A DNA stretch of 52,518 nucleotides from an uncultured Gammaproteobacteria bacterium (GCA_929200535.1 CAKMZV010000014.1:1-52518), one strand, 5' to 3'. Counted from the first letter of the stretch, positions 8,859-18,976 are shown. A program made the numbers and translations. Notes: generated by a model from the sequence alone, not told the origin.

Positions 8859-9941
8859 TTATTTTTTCTTACGACGAGTTTTTTTTGATTTAGTTGCTTT
8901 GCGAGCGAAGGTTTGGGAGTCGGTTTGCTTTTTTTCTGATGGTGAAGCTGATTCTTGTGCCATTTGATATTCATACTGCCTTCTCATTTGTTCTAATTGC
9001 TGTTCTTTACTTTTTTGCTCTTGTACACCTTCTTTTTTAGGAGGAATAAGGTGCTGTTTGTTAATACCAAGAGCCAATGAGGCAGAGCTGGCAACGTAAA
9101 TCGAAGAGTAGGTACCAACAAGAATACCGATAATCAGTGCGACTGAAAAATTGTGAATGATTTCACCGCCAAAAATAAAGAGTGATAGGAGCACTAAGAG
9201 GGTGGTTATGGAGGTCATTAATGTTCGTGCCAACATATCATTGAGTGAGCGGTTGATAATTTGTTTGGGTTCGCCAGTGCGTAGATTAATGAAATTTTCA
9301 CGGATGCGATCGAAAACAACAATAGTATCGTTGAGCGAATAGCCAATTACTGCGAGTACAGCAGCGAGTACAGTGAGGTTAAATTCTAATCCTAATAATG
9401 AGAAAATCCCTACAGTAATAACAACATCGTGAATAAGAGCAACGACCGAACTTAATGCAAATCGCCATTCAAAACGTAGGGCAATGTAGATAAGGATGCC
9501 AATGAGGGCGTATAGAATGGCAAGTCCGCCATCATTGGTGAGTTCTTCACCAACTTTAGGACCAACAAATTCAACACGACGCATTTCTACGATAGAGTCA
9601 GAATTTGCTTGTGCAATAGCGATGATAGTTTCACTGATTTGTGCATTAGAGAGCTCTTTTTTTGGAGCAATCCTTGCGAGAACTTCTTGATTGGAGCCAA
9701 AATAGCTTATTTCTGCACCTTCAAAACCTGCTTGAGCGACAGCATTACGTAATCGTGTTAAATCTGCTGCTTGTTTATAACCCAATTCAACTAAGGTACC
9801 TCCAGTAAAGTCAATGCCAAGATTTAAACCACGGATAGTCAGTGAGGCAATAGAGGTGATAATAAGGGTAATGGAAATGATAACGGCAATTTTCCGCCAT
9901 TTCACAAAAGGAATTTTTCCAAAAGGATAGTCGGTAGTCAT
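8859..9941 (-). CDS. secF: Protein translocase subunit SecF
   Basis: A 360-residue inner-membrane subunit of the SecDF complex, which uses proton motive force to assist late steps of Sec export. It shows the N-terminal helix, the GLNLGIDFTGGTLVELGY motif, and the membrane block with IGYSLNDTIVVFDRIREN. The tail from about residue 305 is unusually long, charged and low in complexity (EEGVQEQKSKEQQ-like region, then a run of K/R ending KKTRRKKK), beyond typical SecF length. secD ends four bases upstream. Confidence 0.95.
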   Translation of the reverse strand: MTTDYPFGKIPFVKWRKIAVIISITLIITSIASLTIRGLNLGIDFTGGTLVELGYKQAADLTRLRNAVAQAGFEGAEISYFGSNQEVLARIAPKKELSNAQISETIIAIAQANSDSIVEMRRVEFVGPKVGEELTNDGGLAILYALIGILIYIALRFEWRFALSSVVALIHDVVITVGIFSLLGLEFNLTVLAAVLAVIGYSLNDTIVVFDRIRENFINLRTGEPKQIINRSLNDMLARTLMTSITTLLVLLSLFIFGGEIIHNFSVALIIGILVGTYSSIYVASSASLALGINKQHLIPPKKEGVQEQKSKEQQLEQMRRQYEYQMAQESASPSEKKQTDSQTFARKATKSKKTRRKKK

Positions 9942-9945
9942 TATT

Positions 9946-11829
9946 TTATAGAGAAAGTTTTTCTATTTTTTTATTGCCGTAAATTAAATTTACAACGGCA
10001 CGCGTACCCATAATGGAAGTAAACATTGAGGTGATAATTCCGAAAGATAAAGTAACAGCAAATCCTTTAATTGGTCCCGTACCAAATGAAAATAATACGA
10101 TAGCAGCGATTAGTGTCGTAATATTTGCATCGGCAATGGTAATAAAGGCACGGTTGTAACCTGAATGAATAGCTTGTTGGATAGGTGTTTGATTTTTAAG
10201 TTCTTCACGGATACGCTCAAAGATAAGGACGTTAGCATCTACTGCCATCCCGACAGTAAGTAAAATACCAGCAATACCTGGTAGGGTGAGTGTGGCTTGC
10301 ATCAACGAGAGTAGAGAGATAACCATTACGATATTTGCAGTTAGTGCAAGATTGGCAATTAGACCAAACACTTTATAGCGAATTGCCATAAAGATAAGCA
10401 CTAATAAAAATCCAATGACAACTGAAATAAAGCCTTGGTTTATATTATCTTCTCCAAGGTTTGGTCCCACTGTTCTTTCTTCACCAATATCCATTGGGGC
10501 TGCGAGAGAGCCAGCACGAAGTAATAAGGATAAATCACGTGCTTCTTCCGATGAGTCTAAACCTGTGGTTTGAAAACGATTAGCAAATTGCTCACGAATC
10601 ACGGCAATATTAATCACTTTTTCAGTTTTAATTCTTCTTTTTTGAATTTTCCCATTAACTTCTTTTTTTTCTAAGCGTGTTTCAATAAAAACAACTGCCA
10701 TTCTTTTGCCAACATTTTTCTTAGTTGAAGCAAGCATCCGATTTCCACCAATGTTATCGAGTGTGACGCTAACCATAGGCGATCCGCCTTGTTGATCGAT
10801 GCCTGATTGGGCATTAATAATATTTTCACCAGTAACGATAATTTTATTTTTTAGCAAAATAGGTTCACCACTGCGAGTGTAATAGAGTTTTGCTCCGGTA
10901 GGGGCATAGCCTCGTTGAGCGTATTGGGCAGCATTGGCACTTTCATAAACCATGCGATATTCTAAAGTAGCCGTAGCTCCAAGAATCTCTTTTGCTCTGG
11001 CTGTATCTTGTACACCCGGCAGTTGCACAACAATATGATTTGCACCTTGCTGTTGAATGATAGGTTCGGCAACACCAAGTTCATTAACACGATTGCGTAA
11101 AGTAATGATATTTTGTTTGACGGCAAATTGACGAATATCACGTAGAGCATTTTCAGTGAAAACAATGCTTATTTGCTGTTCTTGCTCGTTTGAGAGGATT
11201 TCACTATCAAAAAATTCATCTGATAATAGTTCGGTAATCTTTTCAAGATCTGAGTTGTTATTGCCTTTGATGATGACTCCGTTTTCCGTTTCTTCAATTT
11301 TTTTGTAGCGAACACGGTTTGTTCTTAAAATGGTTTTGACTTCATCAACACGTTTTTTAACTGAGTTGGTAACAGCGGTTTCAATATCTACTTCCATAAG
11401 AAAGTAAACTCCGCCTCTTAAATCTAAACCAAGGTACATTGGTAACGCTCCCAAGGAATTTAGCCATTGAGGTGTGGTAGGGGCAAGATTAAGGGCAATA
11501 ATGTAACCACGAGAGAAAGCTTCGTTAGCTAACTTTTGGACTTTAAGTTGGTCTTCGCTATTTTTCAAGCGGATAAGGATTTGCTCATCGGCTGATGAAA
11601 GAGTGACCGACTTGGCGACAATATTATTTTTTTGGAGTAAATTCTCAATTTTGTTAAGCATATTTGAGCGTAGAACATTGCCTCGCTGTGGGGAGATTTG
11701 TACTGCTGGGTCTTCATCGTATAGGTTTGGTAAGGCATAGAGAGATGCCATTACCAAGGTGATAATGAGAATTAGGTATTGCCAAATTGAATACCTGTTA
11801 AGTGATTGGGTACGATTCTGAAAAAGCAT
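9946..11829 (-). CDS. secD: Protein translocase subunit SecD
   Basis: A 627-residue partner of SecF. After one N-terminal membrane helix comes the periplasmic P1 region with LGLDLRGGVYFLMEVD. The C-terminal five-helix block has GIAGILLTVGMAVDANVLIFERI. The length matches gammaproteobacterial SecD. It is separated from yajC by 77 bases without a visible terminator and sits four bases before secF. Confidence 0.96.
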   Translation of the reverse strand: MLFQNRTQSLNRYSIWQYLILIITLVMASLYALPNLYDEDPAVQISPQRGNVLRSNMLNKIENLLQKNNIVAKSVTLSSADEQILIRLKNSEDQLKVQKLANEAFSRGYIIALNLAPTTPQWLNSLGALPMYLGLDLRGGVYFLMEVDIETAVTNSVKKRVDEVKTILRTNRVRYKKIEETENGVIIKGNNNSDLEKITELLSDEFFDSEILSNEQEQQISIVFTENALRDIRQFAVKQNIITLRNRVNELGVAEPIIQQQGANHIVVQLPGVQDTARAKEILGATATLEYRMVYESANAAQYAQRGYAPTGAKLYYTRSGEPILLKNKIIVTGENIINAQSGIDQQGGSPMVSVTLDNIGGNRMLASTKKNVGKRMAVVFIETRLEKKEVNGKIQKRRIKTEKVINIAVIREQFANRFQTTGLDSSEEARDLSLLLRAGSLAAPMDIGEERTVGPNLGEDNINQGFISVVIGFLLVLIFMAIRYKVFGLIANLALTANIVMVISLLSLMQATLTLPGIAGILLTVGMAVDANVLIFERIREELKNQTPIQQAIHSGYNRAFITIADANITTLIAAIVLFSFGTGPIKGFAVTLSFGIITSMFTSIMGTRAVVNLIYGNKKIEKLSL

Positions 11830-11906
11830 TGAGATGTTTACGTGTAAAGCAATAGCTCTGCATAACTACTCAAAGAGCGGTTATACAAGAGTTTTATGCT
11901 ACCTTT

Positions 11907-12353
11907 TTAGGTTTCAGTGTTTTCGCTTGCTTCTTTTTTTGGCTTGCGAGCTTTGCTTTGACGGCGAGGTTTGGTCGCTGCTGTATCTGAGTTATCCTCT
12001 GCGTTGCTTTGATTACTACTTTTATAAGTTCCTTTTGGCATTAGTCCACTGATGGTATTGCGTTGTGATGTGATAATGACTGAAGGAGCAATTTCAACTT
12101 TGAGGAAAGTTTCATCAGAGCTTGTTATTTTTCCAAGTATTCCACCTTGGGTAATTACTTCATCTCCCACCTTTAATTCGGATACCATTCTCTTATGTTC
12201 TTTAGCTTTTTTTTGTTGTGGACGGATAAGAAGAAAATAGAATACAACAAATAGCAGAATAAGCGGTAGGAGGTTGAGCAATGCGTTTCCTTGTTGTGCC
12301 TGTCCAGCTCCTTCTGCAAGTGCCGGGCTTACTAAAATATCTAATAATGTCAT
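11907..12353 (-). CDS. yajC: Preprotein translocase accessory subunit YajC
   Basis: A 148-residue single-helix membrane protein associated with SecDF. The helix lies at about residues 25-45 (LLNLLPLILLFVVFYFLLIRP), followed by the conserved cytosolic core QQKKAKEHKRMVSELKVGDEVITQGGI. The C-terminus has an extra 40-residue tail rich in K, R, S and N, longer than in E. coli YajC (110 residues). It is the first gene of the minus-strand sec operon and divergent from hemL. Confidence 0.95.
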   Translation of the reverse strand: MTLLDILVSPALAEGAGQAQQGNALLNLLPLILLFVVFYFLLIRPQQKKAKEHKRMVSELKVGDEVITQGGILGKITSSDETFLKVEIAPSVIITSQRNTISGLMPKGTYKSSNQSNAEDNSDTAATKPRRQSKARKPKKEASENTET

Positions 12354-12509
12354 GATTTAAAGTTTGCTAAGTTTGAATTAATAAAAATTAAGATGGATTA
12401 CGTTAAGTTGTTTTTTATATCAACTATGTATATATTATCGCATAGAGTTAAGCTGTCTGAAATATAATTTCTAAGTATAATGTGATTTTTTTATTTAAAG
12501 GGTTAGTGT

Positions 12510-13805
12510 ATGAATTGTCGGGAAAAAAGTCAGCGGAATTTTATAGAGGCACAAAAATATATACCAGGTGGTGTTAATTCTCCAGTACGGTCATTCCGTG
12601 GAGTGGGAGGAGAGCCGATTTTTATTGATTCTGCTAAGGGAGCGTGTTTGTTTTCTGTGGATGGAGAGGAGTATATTGATTATGTGGGTTCTTGGGGACC
12701 AATGATTGCAGGGCATGCCCATCCAAAAGTTATTAAGGCAATTGAAAAAACACTGCAAAAAGGCACGAGTTTTGGTGCACCAACTTCTTCAGAAACAGAG
12801 CTGGCTAAGGAAATTAGGAAGTTAGTTCCATCAATGCAAAAAATACGCTTGGTAAATTCTGGCACAGAGGCAACAATGAGTGCATTGCGTGTTGCCAGAG
12901 GATACACTCAAAGAGAGCTTGTCTTGAAATTTGAGGGTTGTTATCATGGACACGCAGACTCCTTTTTAGTGCAGGCAGGCTCTGGGTTAATGACTTTAGG
13001 TAAGCCAAATTCTGCTGGAGTGCCAGAATCAGTCTCACAGCAAACATTAGTTGCTGAATTTAATAACCAGGAGCAAGTGAGAGAATTATTTGCTAAATAT
13101 GGTGAACAAATTGCGGCAATCATTGTTGAGCCTGTCGCTGGCAATATGAATTGTATTCCTTCAACTTTAGAATTCTTGCAAACACTTAGAGAAGTTTGTG
13201 ATGATTATGGTAGTGTGTTGATTTTTGATGAAGTAATGTCTGGGTTTCGAGTTGCTCTGGGTGGGGCACAGGAAGTTTATGGCATTATTCCAGATATGAC
13301 AACAATAGGGAAAGTTATTGGTGGTGGTTTACCTGTTGGTGCTTTAGGTGGGAAGGAGAAAATTATGGATTGTTTAGCTCCTTTGGGCTCTGTTTATCAA
13401 GCAGGAACTTTGTCTGGTAATCCTTTGGCAGTCAGTGCTGGTTTAGCGACTTTGGAAATTATTCAAGAAGAAAACTTTTTTAGAGAACTTACACTTAAAA
13501 CCCAACGGTTACTAAATGGCTTACATTCGGTAGCAAGCGAGCATGGTGTGGCAATGCAATCTAATCATATGGGTGGAATGTTTGGTTTGTTTTTTGACTG
13601 CAATGAAAAAGTGACTCGTTTTTCTCAGGTACATTCTGGGGTAGAAACTTACAATAAGGTGTTTCATTTGTTATTGCAAAAGGGAGTGTATTTTGCCCCT
13701 TCTGCTTATGAGGCTGGATTTATCAGTTCTGCACATCAATCAAAGCATCTTAATGATACTTTGAGAGCGTTTAATGACGCAATTAGCCAATTGGTTGAAG
13801 AGTAG
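12510..13805 (+). CDS. hemL: Glutamate-1-semialdehyde 2,1-aminomutase
   Basis: A 431-residue class III aminotransferase-fold enzyme. It converts glutamate-1-semialdehyde to 5-aminolevulinate in the C5 tetrapyrrole pathway. The PLP lysine is K268 in TTIGKVIGGGLPVGA; other marks are PGGVNSPVRSFRGVGG, VNSGTEATMSALRVARGYT and FDEVMSGFRVA. The leader has two TATAAT boxes (12463-12468 and 12476-12481) in the intergenic region with yajC, without good -35 elements. purH follows after five bases. It feeds heme and the siroheme needed by cysI/cysG in this window. Confidence 0.96.
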   Translation: MNCREKSQRNFIEAQKYIPGGVNSPVRSFRGVGGEPIFIDSAKGACLFSVDGEEYIDYVGSWGPMIAGHAHPKVIKAIEKTLQKGTSFGAPTSSETELAKEIRKLVPSMQKIRLVNSGTEATMSALRVARGYTQRELVLKFEGCYHGHADSFLVQAGSGLMTLGKPNSAGVPESVSQQTLVAEFNNQEQVRELFAKYGEQIAAIIVEPVAGNMNCIPSTLEFLQTLREVCDDYGSVLIFDEVMSGFRVALGGAQEVYGIIPDMTTIGKVIGGGLPVGALGGKEKIMDCLAPLGSVYQAGTLSGNPLAVSAGLATLEIIQEENFFRELTLKTQRLLNGLHSVASEHGVAMQSNHMGGMFGLFFDCNEKVTRFSQVHSGVETYNKVFHLLLQKGVYFAPSAYEAGFISSAHQSKHLNDTLRAFNDAISQLVEE

Positions 13806-13810
13806 GGGTT

Positions 13811-15391
13811 ATGCAGAAAAAATATCGTGCTTTACTTAGTGTATCAGATAAAGCAGGGGTTGTAGATTTTGCCCAACATTTGATTGAAATGGGGTTTGAG
13901 ATTGTTTCTACAGGTGGTACGGCTACTTTGTTAAAGCAACATAATGTGCCGGTGACATTGGTTTCTGAGATTACTCAATTTCCTGAAATTATGGATGGAA
14001 GAGTGAAAACCTTACATCCGTATATCTATGCAGGCATTTTATCACGTCAGAATAATGCTGAAGATGAAGGTATATTGCAACAATTGGGATTGCAAATTTT
14101 TGATCTTGTGGTTGTTAATTTATATCCTTTTGTAAAAACGGTTGAAAAATCCATCTCAACGACTGAAGAGATTGTGGAAAATATTGATATAGGCGGTCCC
14201 AGTATGATAAGGGCAGCGGCTAAGAATCATTCTCGGGTTGCGGTTGTAGTGGATCCTAAAGATTATTCTTCAGTACTCAAGGGGATCAAGCAAGAGCAGG
14301 GGCTTTCTTTTGAGCAACGTATTCGTTTGGCAGCTAAGGCTTTCTCTCATTGTGCTGCTTATGATGCAAGTATTGCGTCTTGGTTTGAAAAGCAGACGCT
14401 TGCAGAGGAAGTTACTCAAAATTTCTCTGATTCGCCTGCTCAGTTACGTATTGTTACACACAATAAGCAAGCATTAAGATATGGTGAAAATCCTCATCAA
14501 AAGGGGGCTTTTTATCGTTTGAAAGATGCGCCTCAATCATCAATTGCTTGCATTAAGCAACATCAAGGTAAGCCTTTGTCATATAACAATATTATGGATT
14601 CGGATGTCGCTTTAGAGTTGGTTAAGCAGTTGGATAAATGTGCTTGCGTGATTGTTAAGCATAGTTGTCCTTGTGGAGTAGCCCAGTCTGAAAGCGTTCT
14701 GCAAAGTTATAAGTTAGCTTATGCTTGTGATAGTGAATCAGCTTTTGGAGGAATTATTAGTTTTAATAATATTATTTCTCTTGAGGAGGCAAAATATATA
14801 GTCTCTAAACAATTTTTTGAAATTATTATTGCTCCTCAATATACTCAAGAGGCGATAGAATTTTTTGCTCAAAAAGAGAATGTTCGAGTGTTGCAATACG
14901 ATGCCAAAGGAGCCAAACATTTACGTGCTAATGATTGGGAAATGAGACAAGTTAATGGTGGTTTTTTGTATCAACAGTGTGAATATGCACTTGATAAAAA
15001 ATATACGGTAGTTACAAAAAAACAACCGGATGAAGCAATTTGGGAGGAGTTAGATTTTAGTTGGGACATTGTACGTGCGGTGAAATCTAACGCTATTGTT
15101 TGTACCCGAGGCGGACAAACGCTTGGAATTGGAGGAGGGCAAACAAGTCGTGTAATGGCAGCTGAACTTGCTTATATTAAATCCCAGAAGGCTGGTGTAG
15201 ATTGGTCAGATGCGGTGATGGCGTCGGATGCTTTTTTCCCATTTAAGGATAGTATAGAGTTTGCCGGAGAGCGAGGAATAAAAGCAATTATTCAACCAGG
15301 CGGTTCCATTCGTGATAAAGAGGTGATTGCAATGGCAGATTTTTATAATATGAGTATGGTTTTTACTCATTATCGTTGTTTTAAGCATTAG
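13811..15391 (+). CDS. purH: Bifunctional AICAR transformylase / IMP cyclohydrolase
   Basis: A 526-residue enzyme for the last two steps of IMP synthesis. The N-terminal cyclohydrolase domain has SVSDKAGVVDFA, STGGTATLL, GRVKTLHPYIYAG and NIDIGGPSMIRAAAKNH. The C-terminal transformylase domain has LRYGENPHQKGAFY, IVKHSCPCGVA, SAFGGI and GGGQTSRV. The usual KHANPCG is KHSCPCG here, a mild substitution. It is co-transcribed with hemL and followed within two bases by ftsB. Confidence 0.96.
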   Translation: MQKKYRALLSVSDKAGVVDFAQHLIEMGFEIVSTGGTATLLKQHNVPVTLVSEITQFPEIMDGRVKTLHPYIYAGILSRQNNAEDEGILQQLGLQIFDLVVVNLYPFVKTVEKSISTTEEIVENIDIGGPSMIRAAAKNHSRVAVVVDPKDYSSVLKGIKQEQGLSFEQRIRLAAKAFSHCAAYDASIASWFEKQTLAEEVTQNFSDSPAQLRIVTHNKQALRYGENPHQKGAFYRLKDAPQSSIACIKQHQGKPLSYNNIMDSDVALELVKQLDKCACVIVKHSCPCGVAQSESVLQSYKLAYACDSESAFGGIISFNNIISLEEAKYIVSKQFFEIIIAPQYTQEAIEFFAQKENVRVLQYDAKGAKHLRANDWEMRQVNGGFLYQQCEYALDKKYTVVTKKQPDEAIWEELDFSWDIVRAVKSNAIVCTRGGQTLGIGGGQTSRVMAAELAYIKSQKAGVDWSDAVMASDAFFPFKDSIEFAGERGIKAIIQPGGSIRDKEVIAMADFYNMSMVFTHYRCFKH

Positions 15392-15393
15392 CA

Positions 15394-15705
15394 ATGGATT
15401 GGATTAAAAAATCTTTGGTTGTTTTTATTTGTGTGTTCGCAGTCTTGCAATATCGCCTATGGTTTGGAGATACAGGTATTCTTGCCACTAAAGAAATTGA
15501 AAATAAAACGCAAAAAAAACTTAATCAAATCAATAACATACAAGCAGAAAATCAGTCTTTAAGAGAGAGGGCTCATTTCTACAAAAAATACCCTCAATCT
15601 CTTGAGGGGGTAGCGAGGAAAGCGTTAGGATATACTCGTGCAGACGAGGTGTTTGTTAAAATTTCACCCAATTCAACTTTTGCAAAAAAGACTTCTCAGC
15701 ACTAA
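15394..15705 (+). CDS. ftsB: Cell division protein FtsB
   Basis: A 103-residue bitopic membrane protein of the FtsQLB divisome complex. An N-terminal helix (residues 6-22) is followed by the hallmark LQYRLWFGDTGILA, then a coiled coil with NxI/L heptads (about 28-60) and the EGVARKALGYTRADEVFVKI segment typical of FtsB. It starts two bases after the purH stop. The usual partner ispD or eno is absent nearby. No clear terminator follows. Confidence 0.9.
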   Translation: MDWIKKSLVVFICVFAVLQYRLWFGDTGILATKEIENKTQKKLNQINNIQAENQSLRERAHFYKKYPQSLEGVARKALGYTRADEVFVKISPNSTFAKKTSQH

Positions 15706-15953
15706 TGTTTTATAAAAATAACATATGCTAAAAAATATAAAATTGTTTTATTTCAATATTTTAAATTATTTATATTAGCTTTATACTTGATTTTTAAATA
15801 AAAATGTTGGAGAATGTTACTATCATGATGAAATATTTTGATTTTTTGTGGATAATAGGTCTATGAATAAGAGATTACAATAAATTGCCAAATAAATTAC
15901 AGTGAATAAAAATAAAATTTTGAGATTTGCTTTTAGAAGTTTAGAATGTTTTT

Positions 15954-17828
15954 ATGATTATCAATAAAAGGAATAGTCTGAAAATTAAAAAAAATGCACA
16001 ACTTTTTGTGCTATTTTTTTCTATGTTTATATGGGGTAACGCTAATGCTTTTTTAGAAACAGTCACTGTAAACGGAGGGTTTAGTCAAACTTGGTTAAAG
16101 GTTTCTGTATTGGCTGACGGTAATACTATTTCTGCATCGGATGCCAATCTTTCACAAGATTATTCGGGGAGAGGCTTTGGTTTGGGTGTTTCTTTTGATG
16201 TTTACCGTGCCCTATCTTTGGAATTTTTATATAATTCGATGGGGCAAACAAAAATCACTTCTTTCAACAGAGTGCGGGAAAGTGGGGATGTCTCTTTTCA
16301 GGGTACAACGTTTTATGCCGTTTATGCTTATCCTTATCGTAAGCATGGTTTTCAATTTCAGGGTAAAGTAGGTTTTTTTAGTTTGGCAACAAACACGGAT
16401 CTTGATTATATTCGTCAAACTAATAATACGGGAGTTTCCGTAGGAGGGGGGCTTTCGTATTTTACTCGTGATGGATGGGGTGGACAACTGAGTTTACATG
16501 TACATAGTTCCAAGCTGCAAATTTTTGCATTAAATTTAGCTAAACGTTTCAACCTTGTTACCGTTGAGACAAAATTATCTGACAATGAGAACCCCTCATT
16601 GTTCGGAACTCGTGTTGCAGAGGATAATTCTGAGTTTGCTCTTTATAATCAGCAAACAGGGCTTTCTGTGATAGATAATGAAGAAGTCTCTGCATCCACC
16701 ACTGATAGTGATGGAGATGGGGTTTCGGATGATCGAGATTTGTGTGAGGGTACTCCTCTCGGAGCTCAAGTTGACAGTAATGGTTGTTCTTCATTAGAGC
16801 AAGATATAGGGGCATTTAAAGATAGTGATTTGATTGATAATAACCTACTATATCCTGACGAACAATTAATAGATGAGGATCAGAATATTGCTTTTGATTC
16901 CTTTGGAGATGATTCGTTTGATCGTGTTGTACCAATTGGTGCAAACACATTAAGAAATTTATTAGGAAATCGTGCTGATGTCGATAGAAGAGAAGTTGCT
17001 GGTATTGAAGCTTTTCTTGCAGATGATAGGAGTTCTTCTCAAAACGTAGATAATATAAATGACGAAATAACTGCTACGGAATTATTTCGTTTGAATGACA
17101 ATGGGGTTGGTTCACAAGAAGGCGAGGATGATATTTTTTCAGAGGCTGGACGACAAATTAGCGGTGTTGGCTCGGCTTTGTTAGAACCAACTCAAAGGGT
17201 TTTAAATTTAACAGGCACGGATCAAGTAGGAGATATTGCTGGTGTACAAGCGGACCCATTTGTTGTTAGCGAAAGAGAAAAGCGAAGAAATCAACAACGT
17301 GCTCTTATCAACCCATCGCAGGATAAGCAAAAAAATGAAACAGATGATGCATTTGTTGCTGATATGAATGAACTTAGAGCGCAAATAAAAAGTCAGATAG
17401 ATGAAGGTATAAAACCTGCTAAAATTGATGACTCGAATAATATAGATAATTTTAATGATGATGAAGAAATAAATGCTGACCTTTTAAATAAAAAAGGTTC
17501 AGATGACAATAGTCTTTATAATGTTGTTGGTCAGCCTATTGTTTTTGAGGAAGGAACATTTGATTTAGATAATGAGCAACGTGATTATTTACGTGAAGTC
17601 GCATTACAATTACGCTCTAATCCCAATTCTCGTTTAGAACTTCGTGTATGGAAACAATCCAATAATAACTCTGATAAAGAAACAGCAATTAGTCAGGTGA
17701 AAGAAGTGAAAAATTTCTTGTTAGAGAACGGAGTCGATCGATCTCAAATTGATAATATAGCTGAATATTTTGATATTCAGGCTAGTAGAGAGCAAGCTAA
17801 TCGAGTTGTTTTCGACATAATTGAGTAA
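15954..17828 (+). CDS. OmpA-like outer-membrane protein with degenerate C-terminal domain
   Basis: A 624-residue protein built from several parts. A signal peptide (about 1-32, cleavage near ANA-FLE) is followed by an OmpA-type beta-barrel (about 33-205, alternating aromatic strands with GRGFGLGVSFDVYRALSLEFLYN). A calcium-type thrombospondin-3 repeat (DSDGDGVSDDRDLCEGTP, about 243-260) comes next, then a long acidic D/N/E-rich linker (about 280-515). The end resembles an OmpA C-terminal domain (FDLDNEQRDYLREVALQL ... ANRVVFDIIE). The usual TD..G...N and ERRA peptidoglycan-binding residues are replaced (VWKQSNNNSDKETAISQVKEV), so normal peptidoglycan binding is doubtful. The start is the ATG at 15954 in a weak ribosome-binding context. 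Confidence 0.75.
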   Translation: MIINKRNSLKIKKNAQLFVLFFSMFIWGNANAFLETVTVNGGFSQTWLKVSVLADGNTISASDANLSQDYSGRGFGLGVSFDVYRALSLEFLYNSMGQTKITSFNRVRESGDVSFQGTTFYAVYAYPYRKHGFQFQGKVGFFSLATNTDLDYIRQTNNTGVSVGGGLSYFTRDGWGGQLSLHVHSSKLQIFALNLAKRFNLVTVETKLSDNENPSLFGTRVAEDNSEFALYNQQTGLSVIDNEEVSASTTDSDGDGVSDDRDLCEGTPLGAQVDSNGCSSLEQDIGAFKDSDLIDNNLLYPDEQLIDEDQNIAFDSFGDDSFDRVVPIGANTLRNLLGNRADVDRREVAGIEAFLADDRSSSQNVDNINDEITATELFRLNDNGVGSQEGEDDIFSEAGRQISGVGSALLEPTQRVLNLTGTDQVGDIAGVQADPFVVSEREKRRNQQRALINPSQDKQKNETDDAFVADMNELRAQIKSQIDEGIKPAKIDDSNNIDNFNDDEEINADLLNKKGSDDNSLYNVVGQPIVFEEGTFDLDNEQRDYLREVALQLRSNPNSRLELRVWKQSNNNSDKETAISQVKEVKNFLLENGVDRSQIDNIAEYFDIQASREQANRVVFDIIE

Positions 17829-18097
17829 TTATAGGTTATCGCTATCAACTATGAGTCAGAGGAAAACCAAAAATCGCCCCTAATATCGTTGAAAAATGTC
17901 GTTGAAAAAGATGCCTATAGAAAAGAGAGCTATTACTTACTTTTTATGCTTCATAGGGAGATTTTTTTCATCGTCCCATATTTAGTAAAGTTGACCAATA
18001 GAATTAACTATGATTTTTTAATTTCTTCAGGATGATTTTACTGCTTTACAAATAAATAATTTCAGATATTCTTTATTCCTAACTGGTCAAAAAAAAT

Positions 18098-18976
18098 ATG
18101 CCAGTATTTAAATCCCTATCCTTGCCAATTGGACTACTGTTATTGTTGTGTGTTTTTCTATCTGGATGCGTAACTACTCCACCTAAAGCTACTTCCAGTA
18201 CCTTCTCTAAAAAATCCAATTCATATTCAAAGCATATTGAAAGCCCTTTGGTTAACAATGTGCATTCTGATTTATGTAAAATATTTACTCAAAAACCTAC
18301 TTGGTATCAAGGTGCTTTAAAATCCCAAAAAAAATGGAAAATACCAGTTCATGTGATGATGAGCATTATGAAACAAGAATCGGCATTCCAAGCTAAGGCA
18401 AGACCGCCAAGACGCAAAAAAACCAATCTTTTTGGCAAGAAAATACGTCAATCAAGTGCCTATGGGTATGCACAAGCTCAAAATCAGACTTGGAGGGATT
18501 ATCAGAAATATACTAAACAATTTTCGCATCGTCGAGATGTTTTTAACCATGCCATTGATTTTATCGGTTGGTATGGCTCTCAAGCACGAAGAACATTAAA
18601 GCTAAAAAGCTATGATACTTATAATATCTATCTTTCATACCATGAGGGATTAACTGGCTTTCGCTTAAAAACTTATCAAAAGAAACCTTGGCTCATTAAA
18701 GTTGCCACAAAAGTAAAAAACTACGCTTATAGATATCATAAGCAGTTAAAAAATTGTAATATCAGATTAAAAAATGATTTACCAACGGCAAATCCAATAG
18801 TTGTGGATAGTGAAAAAACAAAGCAGAATATTGTAGCAGTAGTTAAAAAGAAAGACTCACAGAAAAAATATGGTTTGTACAAAAAGGACAAAGATACTTA
18901 TGCAATAAAACCTTCTTCTGAAGGTTGCTACAAAATATTTGGTGTGTGGCCTTTTTGTGCACCTTTTCAAAACTGA
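18098..18976 (+). CDS. Lipoprotein with lytic transglycosylase (SLT) domain
   Basis: A 292-residue predicted lipoprotein. The lipobox is LSGC with the lipidated cysteine at residue 24. The SLT fold starts near residue 70. The catalytic glutamate is E94 in MKQESAFQAKARP, followed by SSAYGYAQAQNQTWRDYQ and the NIYLSYHEGLTGF motif. It probably cleaves peptidoglycan glycan strands from the outer-membrane side. The family of short SLT lipoproteins with an ARPPR...YGYAQA motif is widespread in gammaproteobacteria. The C-terminal 70 residues are lysine-rich and not recognised. The 269 bases upstream hold no gene I can support. Confidence 0.82.
   Translation: MPVFKSLSLPIGLLLLLCVFLSGCVTTPPKATSSTFSKKSNSYSKHIESPLVNNVHSDLCKIFTQKPTWYQGALKSQKKWKIPVHVMMSIMKQESAFQAKARPPRRKKTNLFGKKIRQSSAYGYAQAQNQTWRDYQKYTKQFSHRRDVFNHAIDFIGWYGSQARRTLKLKSYDTYNIYLSYHEGLTGFRLKTYQKKPWLIKVATKVKNYAYRYHKQLKNCNIRLKNDLPTANPIVVDSEKTKQNIVAVVKKKDSQKKYGLYKKDKDTYAIKPSSEGCYKIFGVWPFCAPFQN

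Noticed and set aside
17829-18097. Possible gene fragment between the OmpA-like and SLT genes
   Set aside because: All frames are short and broken, and no family motif was found in the 269 bases.
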